Shown piece after piece: positions 8,686 through 17,099 of a stretch of 64,000 bases of DNA. Made by a program: the position numbers and the translations under genes. The stretch comes from Pokkaliibacter sp046614695 (GTDB lineage: Bacteria; Pseudomonadota; Gammaproteobacteria; Pseudomonadales; Balneatricaceae). Under the pieces are notes generated by a model. It searched no databases. It worked only from the letters and a program-made list of their open reading frames with translations, and was not told the DNA's origin. The number at the start of each line of letters is the position of its first letter. The stretch's first letter is position 1. The DNA is taken from positions 186,001-250,000 of the forward strand of contig NZ_JBKKHQ010000012.1 of the NCBI RefSeq assembly GCF_046614695.1, in the 5' to 3' direction.

Positions 8686-9057
8686 ATGATGGCACGACTT
8701 CGCAAAATCTGCGCGACACGGGGATTCGCGCATCTCGCCGGGGCATTAATGTTACTGGCTGGCCTGGCTTTTGGCTCATCTTCCGCCTTCGCAGAAAATG
8801 GAGGCTGTAATGGTCAGAGCTGCTCAACCTATCAGCAATCGGCGCCGATGACCTATTCCAACACCCAGCCTTCAGGTCATGCTGTTCCTTGTCCTGAATG
8901 TTCCCAGCGTGTGTTGGTCGTACCCAAGCCGGCAGAGCAGTGCGCCAAGAAAGTAGCGCAGGTGGAGTATCATGCGCCGTGCCGTGTTTGCGGAAACTTC
9001 CGTGTGTCCGTGCGTGAGCAGAACGAGTACCGTTCCACGCCCTGCAATCAGCAATAA
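8686..9057 (+). CDS. Cysteine-rich periplasmic protein, first gene of flgO-flgP operon
   Basis: A 123-residue protein that I do not recognise. A long Arg-rich n-region and hydrophobic core (AGALMLLAGLAFG) end in a signal peptidase site after SSSAFA. The mature part of about 87 residues contains eight Cys, including CPEC and CRVC pairs, so it is probably disulfide-bonded in the periplasm. There is no lipobox. ATG 8686 and 8689 are both possible (AGGA upstream). The open frame extends back to 8560 but without family features. It sits 20 bases before flgO and behind a sigma-28 promoter, so a flagellar role is inferred from context only. Confidence 0.8.
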   Translation: MMARLRKICATRGFAHLAGALMLLAGLAFGSSSAFAENGGCNGQSCSTYQQSAPMTYSNTQPSGHAVPCPECSQRVLVVPKPAEQCAKKVAQVEYHAPCRVCGNFRVSVREQNEYRSTPCNQQ

Positions 9058-9077
9058 GAAGGCAAAAGGAGAGTCTC

Positions 9078-9773
9078 ATGACCCGGATTTTTTCGCGCGC
9101 ATCCTGGCTGCGACTGGGCACTTGCCTTGTTGCTCCCTTATTTCTGGCGGCTTGTCAGTCCAAACCGGTGGAGGTCGCCGCGCCACCTGCTAAACCGCAG
9201 TTTATGTCTCAGGTTCAATACGACCGTTTTGGCCCCGGCGGCGCGGCACCTTCCGTCCTGACTGATCTGGTCAGCTTTATGGGAGATCAGCTGGCGGTTA
9301 ACAAAGATTTCATGAACGTTCAGGACACCCCCATCGCGGTGACGTCTTTTGTGAACATGGAGAATCTGGATGAGACCAACAAGCTTGGCATGCAGATTTC
9401 TGAAGACATGATTCATGAAATGCAGGTGCGTGGTTTCAAGGTCGTCGACTTTAAAACCATGGGTGCTATTCGAGTGAACCAGCGCGGTGACTTTGCTTTC
9501 AGCCGCCGTCTGGAAGACCTTACCCGTCAGTACCGCATCAATTATGTACTGACCGGCACTTATACCGGCTTCCCTGAAGGCGTCATGGTGAATGCTCGCC
9601 TGATCGACCTGCATTCCAAAGTGGTGATGAGTACCGCGCAGGCCTTTATCCAGACGGATGATGTGGAAGGCATCATGGGCGGCTATGATCCGGTGCGTAA
9701 CTTCAAGGGCCGTATCGTTGAGCAACATGTTGCTCCGGGTGTGTATCTCTACAATACGCCGCTGGTGAAGTAA
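9078..9773 (+). CDS. flgO: Flagellar outer-membrane lipoprotein FlgO
   Basis: A 231-residue lipoprotein with lipobox LAAC after a short signal. The FlgO domain occupies about residues 55-215: a long run of beta-alpha units with TPIAVTSFVNMENLDETNKLG, GFKVVDFK and YVLTGTYTGFPEGVMVNARLIDL. In Vibrio, FlgO and FlgP are outer-membrane proteins needed for stable flagella and motility. AAAAGGAGA lies before the ATG. It is followed after 38 bases by flgP. Confidence 0.9.
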   Translation: MTRIFSRASWLRLGTCLVAPLFLAACQSKPVEVAAPPAKPQFMSQVQYDRFGPGGAAPSVLTDLVSFMGDQLAVNKDFMNVQDTPIAVTSFVNMENLDETNKLGMQISEDMIHEMQVRGFKVVDFKTMGAIRVNQRGDFAFSRRLEDLTRQYRINYVLTGTYTGFPEGVMVNARLIDLHSKVVMSTAQAFIQTDDVEGIMGGYDPVRNFKGRIVEQHVAPGVYLYNTPLVK

Positions 9774-9811
9774 GCTTGGCGTCTGGATTGGGTATCAAGG
9801 AGTCAACGTCA

Positions 9812-10285
9812 ATGGACAAGCTACCGCGTTATTTGGGCCAGTCGAAAACCGTTGTGGCGATGGCTGCACTGGCGGCGGTAGTTCTGCTTGCTGGCTGCCA
9901 GAATACCCAACCCCAGGCTGCGCAACAGGCCACGGCACCTGAGCGTGGCCAGATGGTGCGTGACCCGCAGGTCATTACCGTCGTGGGTTATGCGCCCATC
10001 AGTTTGCAGCCAGGCCAGACCCAATCCCACAAGGAGCTGATGGCCATGAAAGCCTCCAAGCTTCAGGCTTATCAGGAACTGGCCGCCGTTGTGCAGGGAC
10101 AGGTGATTTCCACCCGTTCTTCCATGAATGACATGGTGTTGCAGGGCGAGAAAATTCAGAGTGCTATCTCTGGAATTATCCGGGGCGCGCGTGTCGTGAA
10201 AACCTATCCGGTGCAGGATGATGTTTACGCGACGGTTCTGGAGCTGGATTTACGGAATCTGCCTAAAGAGCTACGTCCGCTCTGA
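9812..10285 (+). CDS. flgP: Flagellar outer-membrane lipoprotein FlgP (LPP20 family)
   Basis: A 157-residue lipoprotein with lipobox LLAGC. The LPP20 domain contains DPQVITVVGYAPISLQPGQT, a helix MKASKLQAYQELAAVVQGQVI and a closing strand VYATVLELDL. FlgP forms an outer-membrane ring around the flagellar rod in Vibrio and Campylobacter. I chose ATG 9812 (GGAG about 9 nt upstream); the frame is open from 9776 but only lengthens the signal region. It is the last gene of the operon and is followed by a strong terminator. Confidence 0.9.
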   Translation: MDKLPRYLGQSKTVVAMAALAAVVLLAGCQNTQPQAAQQATAPERGQMVRDPQVITVVGYAPISLQPGQTQSHKELMAMKASKLQAYQELAAVVQGQVISTRSSMNDMVLQGEKIQSAISGIIRGARVVKTYPVQDDVYATVLELDLRNLPKELRPL

Positions 10286-10310
10286 AGACGGCTCTCTTGT
10301 GTACAGAAAT

Positions 10311-10340
10311 AAAAACGCCCGTCATTCTGCGGGCGTTTTT
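10311..10340. terminator. Bidirectional intrinsic terminator after flgP
   Basis: An 11-bp perfect stem AAAAACGCCCG/CGGGCGTTTTT with an 8-base loop ends in a T-run. It separates flgP from the convergent HopJ gene and can serve both strands. Confidence 0.9.
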
Positions 10341-10368
10341 TATTAGAGGGCCGGTTGAGCGGTCAGGC

Positions 10369-10737
10369 TCAGTGGGCTTTGTCGATCAGCGGATCTTGTG
10401 CAAACTGAATGCCCTGCCAGCCGTGACGCATAAACTGACGGATGTTGCGATGGTCCGAACCTTCGGGATGGTTCAGGACATCGTCCCGATAGAAGCGTCC
10501 AAAACAGGCCAGTGTCTGGCTTTCGCTCAGTTCATGGCGTTTGGCGAAGGCGAAAATCTTGCATGAGCCTTCATTCGTGCCGGCATCATTCACGACCTGA
10601 TCCGCGTCCTGACCGTTGGTAAAACTGGTGGGGTGATAATCGTAGTTGGCGTGAATCACACCCATGGTATCTTCGAAATCGATCTCGGCGTTATGGCCGA
10701 TTTGCTCGAGAAAGCTGGCAAGCGTCATTTCGCTCAT
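10369..10737 (-). CDS. HopJ type III effector family protein
   Basis: A 122-residue acidic protein of the HopJ family, with motifs FEDTMGVIHANYDYHPTSFTNG and GSCKIFAFAKRHELSESQTLACFGRFYRDDVL. The family was named from a Pseudomonas syringae candidate effector, but it occurs in many gammaproteobacteria without a type III system. A cellular housekeeping role is more likely here; the function is unknown. No secretion genes lie nearby. Its ATG is preceded by AGGA. Confidence 0.85.
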   Translation of the reverse strand: MSEMTLASFLEQIGHNAEIDFEDTMGVIHANYDYHPTSFTNGQDADQVVNDAGTNEGSCKIFAFAKRHELSESQTLACFGRFYRDDVLNHPEGSDHRNIRQFMRHGWQGIQFAQDPLIDKAH

Positions 10738-10926
10738 TCAATCAATCCTGCTGCCGTAAAAGGGGAGTTGGCCTTTTCCCGGTAAGGAGCACGTTAGGGC
10801 ACGTGTCTTAAGACCCGGTGCTTTTTGCACCTGTTATGTTCTTCTACTTTGGTTGTAAGGGAAGAGCTAAGTTAAGCTATCCTGACCTGTCAGGCAAGTT
10901 ATCCCCCGGAGCAAGCGAGGTTCGCC

Positions 10927-11931
10927 ATGAGTACTCTGGCCCAGTGGCCTTCCCATCAACTCTGTTTGAGCCAGTCACAGCGCCAGCATGCCGTGCGTGC
11001 CACAGAGCTTGCCTTCGCCCGAACCCTTACCAGTTTGCAAATCGACATCGGTCTGGTGCGTATTCTGGAGTCCATCTATGTTCCCATGGCCGCCTGGGTG
11101 GTGGAGAGGCAGGAGCGTCTTAAAAGGCCGATGGTGCTGGGCATCAATGGTGCGCAGGGGGCTGGGAAGTCGACCTTAAGTAATCTGCTGGAAATTATTC
11201 TCGGTACCGGCTTTGGCAAGCGTGTCGCCGTTTTCTCTATTGATGACCTCTATCGAACCCGCGCCGAACGCGAAGCACTGGCACGTGAAGTCCACCCGCT
11301 GCTGATGACCCGTGGAGTGCCTGGCACCCACGATGTGCAGCTTGGCTTGCAGGTGATCGAGTCCCTGAAAAGTGCTGCGCCGATGCAGGCAACCAAGATC
11401 CCTGTCTTTGATAAATCCATCGATGATCGCTGTGATCCGATTTTCTGGCAGGAGTGGGAAGGGGCAGCTGATGTCATCATTTTCGAGGGGTGGTGTGTGG
11501 GAGCCACGCCGCAGGATGATGCCGAGTTGGTGACTCCCCTCAACTCCCTCGAACAGGACCAGGACCCGGAGCAGATCTGGCGCACCTATGTCAATGACCA
11601 GCTGAAAGGTCAATACGCGGAGCTGTTTGCAGAAATTGACGCAACCGTGATGATCAAAGTGCCCTCAATGGAAGCGGTGTATTCCTGGCGAACCCAGCAG
11701 GAACAGAAACTGGCGGAGCGCGTGCAGATGATGGGGACGCATCATGCGACAGAAGGGTTGCGTATCATGAATACCGAGCAGATTCGCCAGTTCATCATGC
11801 ACTACGAGCGCATCACCCGGCATGTGCTGACCGAAATGCCGTCACGGGCAGATGTGACGCTATACCTGAACCATTACCACCAGATTGCGCAGGTGCAGGT
11901 GGCCCCCCGGAGAATGTCATGGCCTGACTAG
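10927..11931 (+). CDS. P-loop kinase, probable D-glycerate 3-kinase
   Basis: A 334-residue protein with a Walker A motif GINGAQGAGKST near residue 75, then FSIDDLYRTRAEREALA and VPGTHD, typical of the glycerate/pantothenate/uridine kinase P-loop group. FEGWCVGATPQ and the long C-terminal region (QIWRTYVNDQLKGQYAELF, YSWRTQQEQKL) match the plant-type D-glycerate 3-kinase branch, which makes 3-phosphoglycerate. It is a single-gene unit. The substrate is inferred from family resemblance. Confidence 0.75.
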   Translation: MSTLAQWPSHQLCLSQSQRQHAVRATELAFARTLTSLQIDIGLVRILESIYVPMAAWVVERQERLKRPMVLGINGAQGAGKSTLSNLLEIILGTGFGKRVAVFSIDDLYRTRAEREALAREVHPLLMTRGVPGTHDVQLGLQVIESLKSAAPMQATKIPVFDKSIDDRCDPIFWQEWEGAADVIIFEGWCVGATPQDDAELVTPLNSLEQDQDPEQIWRTYVNDQLKGQYAELFAEIDATVMIKVPSMEAVYSWRTQQEQKLAERVQMMGTHHATEGLRIMNTEQIRQFIMHYERITRHVLTEMPSRADVTLYLNHYHQIAQVQVAPRRMSWPD

Positions 11932-11981
11932 TCGTCAGGTCACATGCCGAGGACCAGCTTAACTCTCCGGGAGAGAACAGG

Positions 11982-12686
11982 TTAAATCCCGAGGGGGAAA
12001 AGCGCGGTGGAAGCGATACCCTGCACAAAGCGATTCACTGCCCGCTGATCACCGTCACCCGCGATGGTCGCCATCATGTCCTGCAGGGCAATCATCTTGC
12101 CGAAGAGTCGCTCAAAACTGAGGTTGGGCTTTTCAGGGTCCAGTGAGTTGCTAAGCAGCCAGACACTGCCAGCGGCAGGGCCTTTATTCTTCAGACGCCA
12201 AAGCACTATTTCCAGATTTCTCGCACTTTTATCGAGCTTGTCAGCCGGCAGCTGATCAATGAAGTAATAGTCCGTGCGGTTGCCGTAGGCGGCATCCAGC
12301 ATGCTGGTCAGACCGACCATCAGCGCAAAGACCCGATCACCCCGAAAGGTCGGATCAAACGCCAGATCAATCGCATTGGTTCCCTTATTGAATTTAAGCT
12401 CAGCGAACGCCAATTGACGTGGACGACGAAACAGCTGATCCATGCGCTGATCGATGGTCATGCCCTTATTTTTGTGCAGTTCGAAGGGGTTGCGCTTATA
12501 CAGCTTGCGGGTGAGGGCGCGACAGAGGGCTTCCTGTTCATTGATGTAGGCATCAATCACGAGATCTATATCGGTTTTAGCCAGTTGTGACAGGCTGCGA
12601 TGGGGGTCACTGGTGCAACCGCCAAGCAGCGACAGCAAGAACCAGACAGCCAGAATCCGTAACGTCATGGGCAGCGGCGCTCTCAT
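11982..12686 (-). CDS. Lipoprotein of unknown function
   Basis: A 234-residue protein with a lipoprotein signal (hydrophobic stretch then LGGC). The mature part is mainly helical and basic at its start (ALCRALTRKLYKRNPFELHK). It ends with a hydrophobic tail that includes GIASTALFPLGI. A segment FDPTFRGDRVFALMVGLTSMLDAAYGNRTDYYFIDQL looks conserved in style but I cannot assign it. It converges with the glycerate kinase. It is probably attached to the outer membrane. Confidence 0.72.
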   Translation of the reverse strand: MRAPLPMTLRILAVWFLLSLLGGCTSDPHRSLSQLAKTDIDLVIDAYINEQEALCRALTRKLYKRNPFELHKNKGMTIDQRMDQLFRRPRQLAFAELKFNKGTNAIDLAFDPTFRGDRVFALMVGLTSMLDAAYGNRTDYYFIDQLPADKLDKSARNLEIVLWRLKNKGPAAGSVWLLSNSLDPEKPNLSFERLFGKMIALQDMMATIAGDGDQRAVNRFVQGIASTALFPLGI

Positions 12687-13064
12687 GGTAAGTGAGATTA
12701 AGAATACACCCTGAGCCGAAACCCGCGGGGTCGAAAGCCGTTCCGGGAAAACCTCCTGCTCTCCCGGTCTTGAAGTGTCGACATCTTACCGAATATTCCC
12801 GGAGAGGTTCGAGTTTTTACCGCCTTCTCCGGCCCGATCATCACAAATGAAATGGCTGGTAGCGGCTGGCAACATCCTGAGCAGGATCATGAAAACTCGT
12901 TAATAGTCTTGTGGTTAGGCATTCCGGGATTACACTCCTTGGAACGTTTGATCGCAAAGACCGGTGATTGGCCACGTTGGTGGTCAGGGCTGAAGTGCAC
13001 GCCTTCAGTGATGCCGGTTCTGATAAAGCTGGATAATAAATCCGGAAGTCATAAAGGACCTGCC

Positions 13065-13709
13065 ATGAGTGAGCAAAAGTACGGCGATATCCGCCGCGAG
13101 TATGAAGCCAAGGAACTGAACCGTGAGATGCTGGACGACAGCCCGGTGGTGCAGTTTCAGCAGTGGCTGGCGGAAGCACGTATTCATCATCCTGATGATG
13201 CGACCTCAATGGCACTCTCGACACTCTCGCCTGAAGGCTGGCCGGAAGCGCGTATTGTGCTGCTCAAGCATTGTGATGACGCGGGCTTTATTTGGTTTAC
13301 CGATAGTCGCAGCCGCAAAGGACAGGCGCTGGCGGCCAACCCGCGTGCCGAGTTGTTGTTCTATTGGCGCGGAATGGAGCGACAGGTGCGTATTCAGGGG
13401 GATGTTGAGCCTTTAAGTGCTGCTCAGGCCGATGAATACTTTAACTCCCGCCCTTTAGGCAGCCGGTTAAGCGCTGCAGCTTCTGTGCAGAGTAGCGAAG
13501 TGTCGGGCCGTGAAGCACTGGAAGCACGTATTGAAGCGCTTAAAGCCGAGTTCCCTGAAGGGGATGTTCCGCGCCCGGAACCCTGGATTGGTTATCGTCT
13601 GGTGCCTAAGCGTCTGGAGTTCTGGCAAGGCCGTGCGTCTCGTCTGCACGACCGTTTTGAGTATCGTCTTACTGACAATGGCTGGGCGGTTGCTCGCCTT
13701 TCACCCTGA
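13065..13709 (+). CDS. pdxH: Pyridoxamine 5'-phosphate oxidase
   Basis: A 214-residue FMN enzyme that makes pyridoxal 5'-phosphate from pyridoxine or pyridoxamine 5'-phosphate. The FMN-binding core is seen in ARIVLLKHCDDAGFIWFTD, SRKGQALAANPRAELLFYW and ERQVRIQG. The conserved C-terminal region has GYRLVPKRLEFWQG and RLHDRFEYR. I chose ATG 13065 with AAGGA 9 nt upstream; it gives the usual family length, although the frame is open from 12852. The carboxylesterase gene follows after 18 bases, probably in the same operon. Confidence 0.95.
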   Translation: MSEQKYGDIRREYEAKELNREMLDDSPVVQFQQWLAEARIHHPDDATSMALSTLSPEGWPEARIVLLKHCDDAGFIWFTDSRSRKGQALAANPRAELLFYWRGMERQVRIQGDVEPLSAAQADEYFNSRPLGSRLSAAASVQSSEVSGREALEARIEALKAEFPEGDVPRPEPWIGYRLVPKRLEFWQGRASRLHDRFEYRLTDNGWAVARLSP

Positions 13710-13727
13710 TACAGGAACGCAGTAATC

Positions 13728-14387
13728 ATGCAGGACACTCTGGTTCATCAACCGCTGGATGAGCATCTGGCTTCGGTGATCTGGCTTCACGGTCTGGGGG
13801 CGGATGCCTTCGACTTTGCTGATCTGCCACAGCAGCTCGGGCTGGCAGACAATGTGCGCTTCCTCCTGCCTAATGCACCGGTACGTCGGGTAACGATGGC
13901 CGGTGGTATGGGACTTCGCTCATGGTATGACATTCTCGCTGCAGCGCCTGAGCGGGTCATCAGTGAGAAAGAACTGGCCGAGTCCGTGGCACAGGTTCAC
14001 GCGCTGATTGAGCATGAACTGGAGTCCGGCATTCCGGCTCATCGCATTGTGCTGGGAGGTTTCTCCCAGGGCGGCGCAGTGGCCTGGCAGAGTTTGCTGA
14101 CTTCACCCTGGGCGCTGGGCGGATTAGTCGCGCTATCGACGTATATTGCCTCCCCTGACAGCGTGTCTCAGGAAAGTTTCTCCATTCATCGTCATACGCC
14201 GATGCTGGTCATGCACGGTCTTAACGATGATGTGGTGCCGCTGGAGCTGGGTGAGCAAAGTATCGCCCATGCTAAAAACTGGGGCTTCTCTCCCCAATGG
14301 CATGCCTTGCCGGGACTGGAGCATGAGGTGGCGCCTCAGCAGCTCGAAGCCATTGGGCGTTTTCTGTTGCCGCTGGTAAGAGACTGA
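13728..14387 (+). CDS. Alpha/beta-hydrolase carboxylesterase (phospholipase/thioesterase family)
   Basis: A 219-residue hydrolase close to Pseudomonas EstB and acyl-protein thioesterases. The oxyanion region is WLHGLGADAFDF and the nucleophile Ser is in GGFSQGGAVAW. The catalytic Asp is in NDDVVPLELG and the His in LEHEV. It is cytosolic (no signal peptide) and acts on short acyl esters or acyl-protein thioesters. It follows pdxH closely. After it comes a gene-free stretch with an FNR-type box and a terminator. Confidence 0.9.
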   Translation: MQDTLVHQPLDEHLASVIWLHGLGADAFDFADLPQQLGLADNVRFLLPNAPVRRVTMAGGMGLRSWYDILAAAPERVISEKELAESVAQVHALIEHELESGIPAHRIVLGGFSQGGAVAWQSLLTSPWALGGLVALSTYIASPDSVSQESFSIHRHTPMLVMHGLNDDVVPLELGEQSIAHAKNWGFSPQWHALPGLEHEVAPQQLEAIGRFLLPLVRD

Positions 14388-14419
14388 GCAGACCAGAGCG
14401 CACTGCAGCTGACCGGATG

Positions 14420-14433
14420 TTGATTTGCATCAA
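14420..14433. promoter_or_regulatory. Perfect FNR/Anr box
   Basis: TTGATTTGCATCAA matches the FNR/Anr consensus TTGAT-N4-ATCAA at every defined base. Its centre is about 41 bases before a possible start near 14468, the usual position for a class II activator. A CATAGA hexamer at 14454-14459 could be the -10. No minus-strand gene lies to the left, and a terminator blocks read-through to dgt. Confidence 0.8.
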
Positions 14434-14467
14434 TGTCCGCCGCAGCGCCGGGGCATAGACTGGCAGG

Positions 14468-14600
14468 GCAGGTAAGGTGAAGCAGCCCAAGGCGAAAGCC
14501 GATGGCTGTCAGGAATGTTGAGCGTCACGGCCGGACATTCCTTCTCATGTGTACCTCTTGACTCTGTGCTCATAGCGGGATCTTTGATCCCGCTTTTTTT
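14468..14600 (+). ncRNA. Candidate anaerobically induced small RNA
   Basis: About 133 bases lie between a perfect FNR/Anr box and a strong intrinsic terminator, with no plausible gene between them. The 5' end is estimated from the box-to-start spacing, so it is approximate. The transcript would contain an inner hairpin (GGAATGT at 14512-14518 with ACATTCC at 14535-14541). A mostly unpaired pyrimidine-rich stretch with CCTTCT and ACCTCTT follows; it could pair with ribosome sites. It would end in a hairpin with a seven-U tail, as Hfq-binding RNAs do. The layout recalls E. coli FnrS and Pseudomonas PhrS, both driven by FNR/Anr. The call rests on architecture only. Confidence 0.6.
14574..14600 (+). 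terminator. Intrinsic terminator of the candidate small RNA
   Basis: A perfect 9-bp stem AGCGGGATC/GATCCCGCT with a 3-base loop is followed by six more T. It points right and lies 117 bases before the dgt start. Confidence 0.9.
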
Positions 14601-14716
14601 ATGCCTGAAATATGCCGCGCCCGGCACATTGTCACGCGCTAATCGTGTGGCTGGCCTTGTTTGCTGCGGAGTTCGTCCTTACCCTTCCAGAATCTGGCTG
14701 CTCAAGGATTAGGGAA

Positions 14717-16210
14717 ATGGATGCAGTAATGACCTTTGCGACCAAGTTCAGCAAGCGTCGTGAATGGCAAGCGCAGGACTATGGCCGCCATCTGGTGGGT
14801 GATTGCGGTGAAGAGGAGCTGCTGCGCCAGCTGGAAAGTGACCGTGGTCGTATTATCAACTCAGCCGCTGTCAGACGCTTGCAGCAGAAAACCCAGGTCT
14901 TTCCCCTTGAGCGCAACGCGGCGGTGCGCAGCCGTCTTACCCATTCGCTGGAAGTGCAGCAGAATGGCCGCTTTATCGTGCGGACGCTTTACAAACTGGC
15001 CAAGCGTAATTGGCTACAGGCCATGGGTCTGGATCTGGTGGAGCGCGCGCTGGAAACGCAGGTCGAGATGGCCTGTCTGCTGCACGATGTGGGTAATCCG
15101 CCCTTTGGGCATTTTGGTGAACAAGCCATTCAGGACTGGTTTCGTGATCAGCAGGAAGTGCTGCGTGAAGCCCTGGGTTCGGATGAACTGGGGCAGCAGA
15201 TGCTGCGGGATCTGCAGAGTTTTGAAGGCAACGCCCAGGCCATTCGCCTGACCCACAGTATCCTTCGCCTGAACCTTACCTACCTGCAAAACGCAGGTTT
15301 GCTCAAGTATGTGCGCTGCGCTGCTGAGCCTAAGCCGCAGGCAGATCACCCGCAGGCTTATCTGCATAAAAAGCCGGGGTATTATCTGTCCGAAGCGCCG
15401 ATGGTGAAAAAGCTTTGGCAGACCCTGCATCTTGAGCCAGGCAGCCGGCATCCAGCGGCCTACATCATGGAAGCGGCGGATGATATTTCCTATTGCCTCG
15501 CCGATATCGAGGATGCCGTCGAGAAAGGCTATTTCGATATTCATCAGCTTAAGAGCTATCTGCTTGATGCTTTTGCCCGTTCAGGCTTTGATCCGCAGGC
15601 GCCTCTGATTGAACAGTTTGGGCGTGAGTCCAGCTTCAGGGATATCGTCGAAGCTGTGGAGCAAAAAGCCAGTCGCGAGCCTATTGACCAGACCGGCCGT
15701 TTCTTTATCGAGATGCGGGTACAGCTGGTTCATCCTCTGGTGAGCCATGCCGCCCGACAGTTTATTGAGCATAGCGGCGCGATTTTACGGGGTGCGCTGG
15801 ATCGGGCGCTGCTGGAAGATGGCTCGGTGTACACCGCCATTGTCTCAACCCTCAAGCAGGTCGCCTTCGAACGGGTTTTCTCGCACCCGGAAGTCGAAAC
15901 ACTGGAGTTGCAGGGCTATCGCATTATTTACGGGCTTTTGGATTTGTATAAACCGCTGATGACCCTGTCGACAGAGGCCTTTGATGCGTTATTAAACGAA
16001 GGCCGGGGCAGTCCTTTTCTGAGCCGCCTGATCAAGCGTATTCCTGCCAAACAGCGTGCAGCCTATCAGACTGCGGTTGCCGAGGCCGATGCGCAGACGC
16101 GTCAGCAATGGGCGTTTTATTACCGGGGGCGGCTACTGCAGGACTTTGTGAGTGGCATGACGGATCAGCTGGCCCATGATGAATTCAAGACCCTCAGTGT
16201 GAGTGACTAA
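14717..16210 (+). CDS. dgt: Deoxyguanosinetriphosphate triphosphohydrolase (dGTPase)
   Basis: A 497-residue HD-domain enzyme that splits dGTP into deoxyguanosine and triphosphate. It closely follows E. coli Dgt: SDRGRIINSAAVRRLQQKT, FPLERNAAVRSRLTHSLEVQQ, and the HD motif HDVGNPPFGHFGE. The start at 14717 has AAGGA about 8 nt upstream. The frame is open from 14612, but those extra residues are unlike Dgt. The mtfA gene follows after 30 bases. Confidence 0.93.
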   Translation: MDAVMTFATKFSKRREWQAQDYGRHLVGDCGEEELLRQLESDRGRIINSAAVRRLQQKTQVFPLERNAAVRSRLTHSLEVQQNGRFIVRTLYKLAKRNWLQAMGLDLVERALETQVEMACLLHDVGNPPFGHFGEQAIQDWFRDQQEVLREALGSDELGQQMLRDLQSFEGNAQAIRLTHSILRLNLTYLQNAGLLKYVRCAAEPKPQADHPQAYLHKKPGYYLSEAPMVKKLWQTLHLEPGSRHPAAYIMEAADDISYCLADIEDAVEKGYFDIHQLKSYLLDAFARSGFDPQAPLIEQFGRESSFRDIVEAVEQKASREPIDQTGRFFIEMRVQLVHPLVSHAARQFIEHSGAILRGALDRALLEDGSVYTAIVSTLKQVAFERVFSHPEVETLELQGYRIIYGLLDLYKPLMTLSTEAFDALLNEGRGSPFLSRLIKRIPAKQRAAYQTAVAEADAQTRQQWAFYYRGRLLQDFVSGMTDQLAHDEFKTLSVSD

Positions 16211-16240
16211 CGACTCGCTGCTATTGGATAAGGAGCATCC

Positions 16241-17053
16241 ATGAGCCTTCGGCAACGCTGGACTCAGTGGCAAACCAGCCGCTTTCTGCATAACCATCCG
16301 CTGGATAATGACGAGTGGCACAGCGCCCTGGCGACACTGCCTTGGCTTTCATCACTGGATGCGGTGCAGCGTGCGCATTTGCGCATGAATGTACTGCGCT
16401 TTATGGAGCAGAAGCAGTTTTCTGCCGCCGGGGATTTTAGCCTCGATCGTCAGAAAGTCCTGTTGATTGCGCTCTTGGCGAGTCTGCTCTGGCCTCATGA
16501 AGAAGGCGACATCTTCCCCGGCTGGGTGGAAGTGATTGTGTACCCGGGGGATTTCAGCGCGACTCATACTCAGGCAGGCGATGCCGGGGTGATGGATGAA
16601 AAGGTGGCCGCTATGGCCGGGGAGTCGTGGCTGCGAGGCCCGGTGATTCTTTCTTGGGATACGCTTTGGCAGCAAAGCCAGCAGTCGAGCTCTCCGCACC
16701 AGCTGGTTTTCCATGAGTTTGCTCACAAGCTGGATGGCATGAACGGCGCTGCCAACGGCATGCCGCCTCTGCCGCGCAGCCTTCGCCAGCAAGAGTGGAC
16801 GCAGGTAATGACTGGTGCGTATGAGCGGCTGAATCATGTACTGGATCAGGGGCAGAAACCCTGGATTGATCCCTATGCAGCAACAGCGCCAGCGGAGTTT
16901 TTCGCGGTGCTTTGCGAAGTCTTTTTTCGACAGCCACAGCAGCTGGCCAAGGCTGAGCCCGGGGTGTTCTCACTGTTGTGCCGCTGGTTCGCTAACAGCC
17001 CGGGTATCGGGCTGATTCCCGAGCCTCTGCGTCAACACAGCGAACATGCCTGA
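16241..17053 (+). CDS. mtfA: Zinc-dependent peptidase MtfA (Mlc-titration factor)
   Basis: A 270-residue metalloprotease with the HEFAHKLDGMNG motif (HExxH) and the third ligand region AEFFAVLCEVFF. In E. coli MtfA binds the repressor Mlc and so affects the glucose phosphotransferase system; it also has aminopeptidase activity. The N-terminal W..LPWL.SLDAVQRAHLR and FSLDRQKVLLIALLASLLWPH segments fit the family. A ribosome site AAGGAG lies before the ATG. It probably shares a transcript with dgt. Confidence 0.88.
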   Translation: MSLRQRWTQWQTSRFLHNHPLDNDEWHSALATLPWLSSLDAVQRAHLRMNVLRFMEQKQFSAAGDFSLDRQKVLLIALLASLLWPHEEGDIFPGWVEVIVYPGDFSATHTQAGDAGVMDEKVAAMAGESWLRGPVILSWDTLWQQSQQSSSPHQLVFHEFAHKLDGMNGAANGMPPLPRSLRQQEWTQVMTGAYERLNHVLDQGQKPWIDPYAATAPAEFFAVLCEVFFRQPQQLAKAEPGVFSLLCRWFANSPGIGLIPEPLRQHSEHA

Positions 17054-17099
17054 GGCATCAGTCGTTCGTTTTTCCTGTAACCCGTGATGGAGTACTGCC

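Noticed and set aside
14515..14712. 65-codon frame overlapping the candidate small RNA
   Set aside because: It reads straight through the terminator hairpin and has no protein features. A short peptide inside the RNA is not excluded but not supported.
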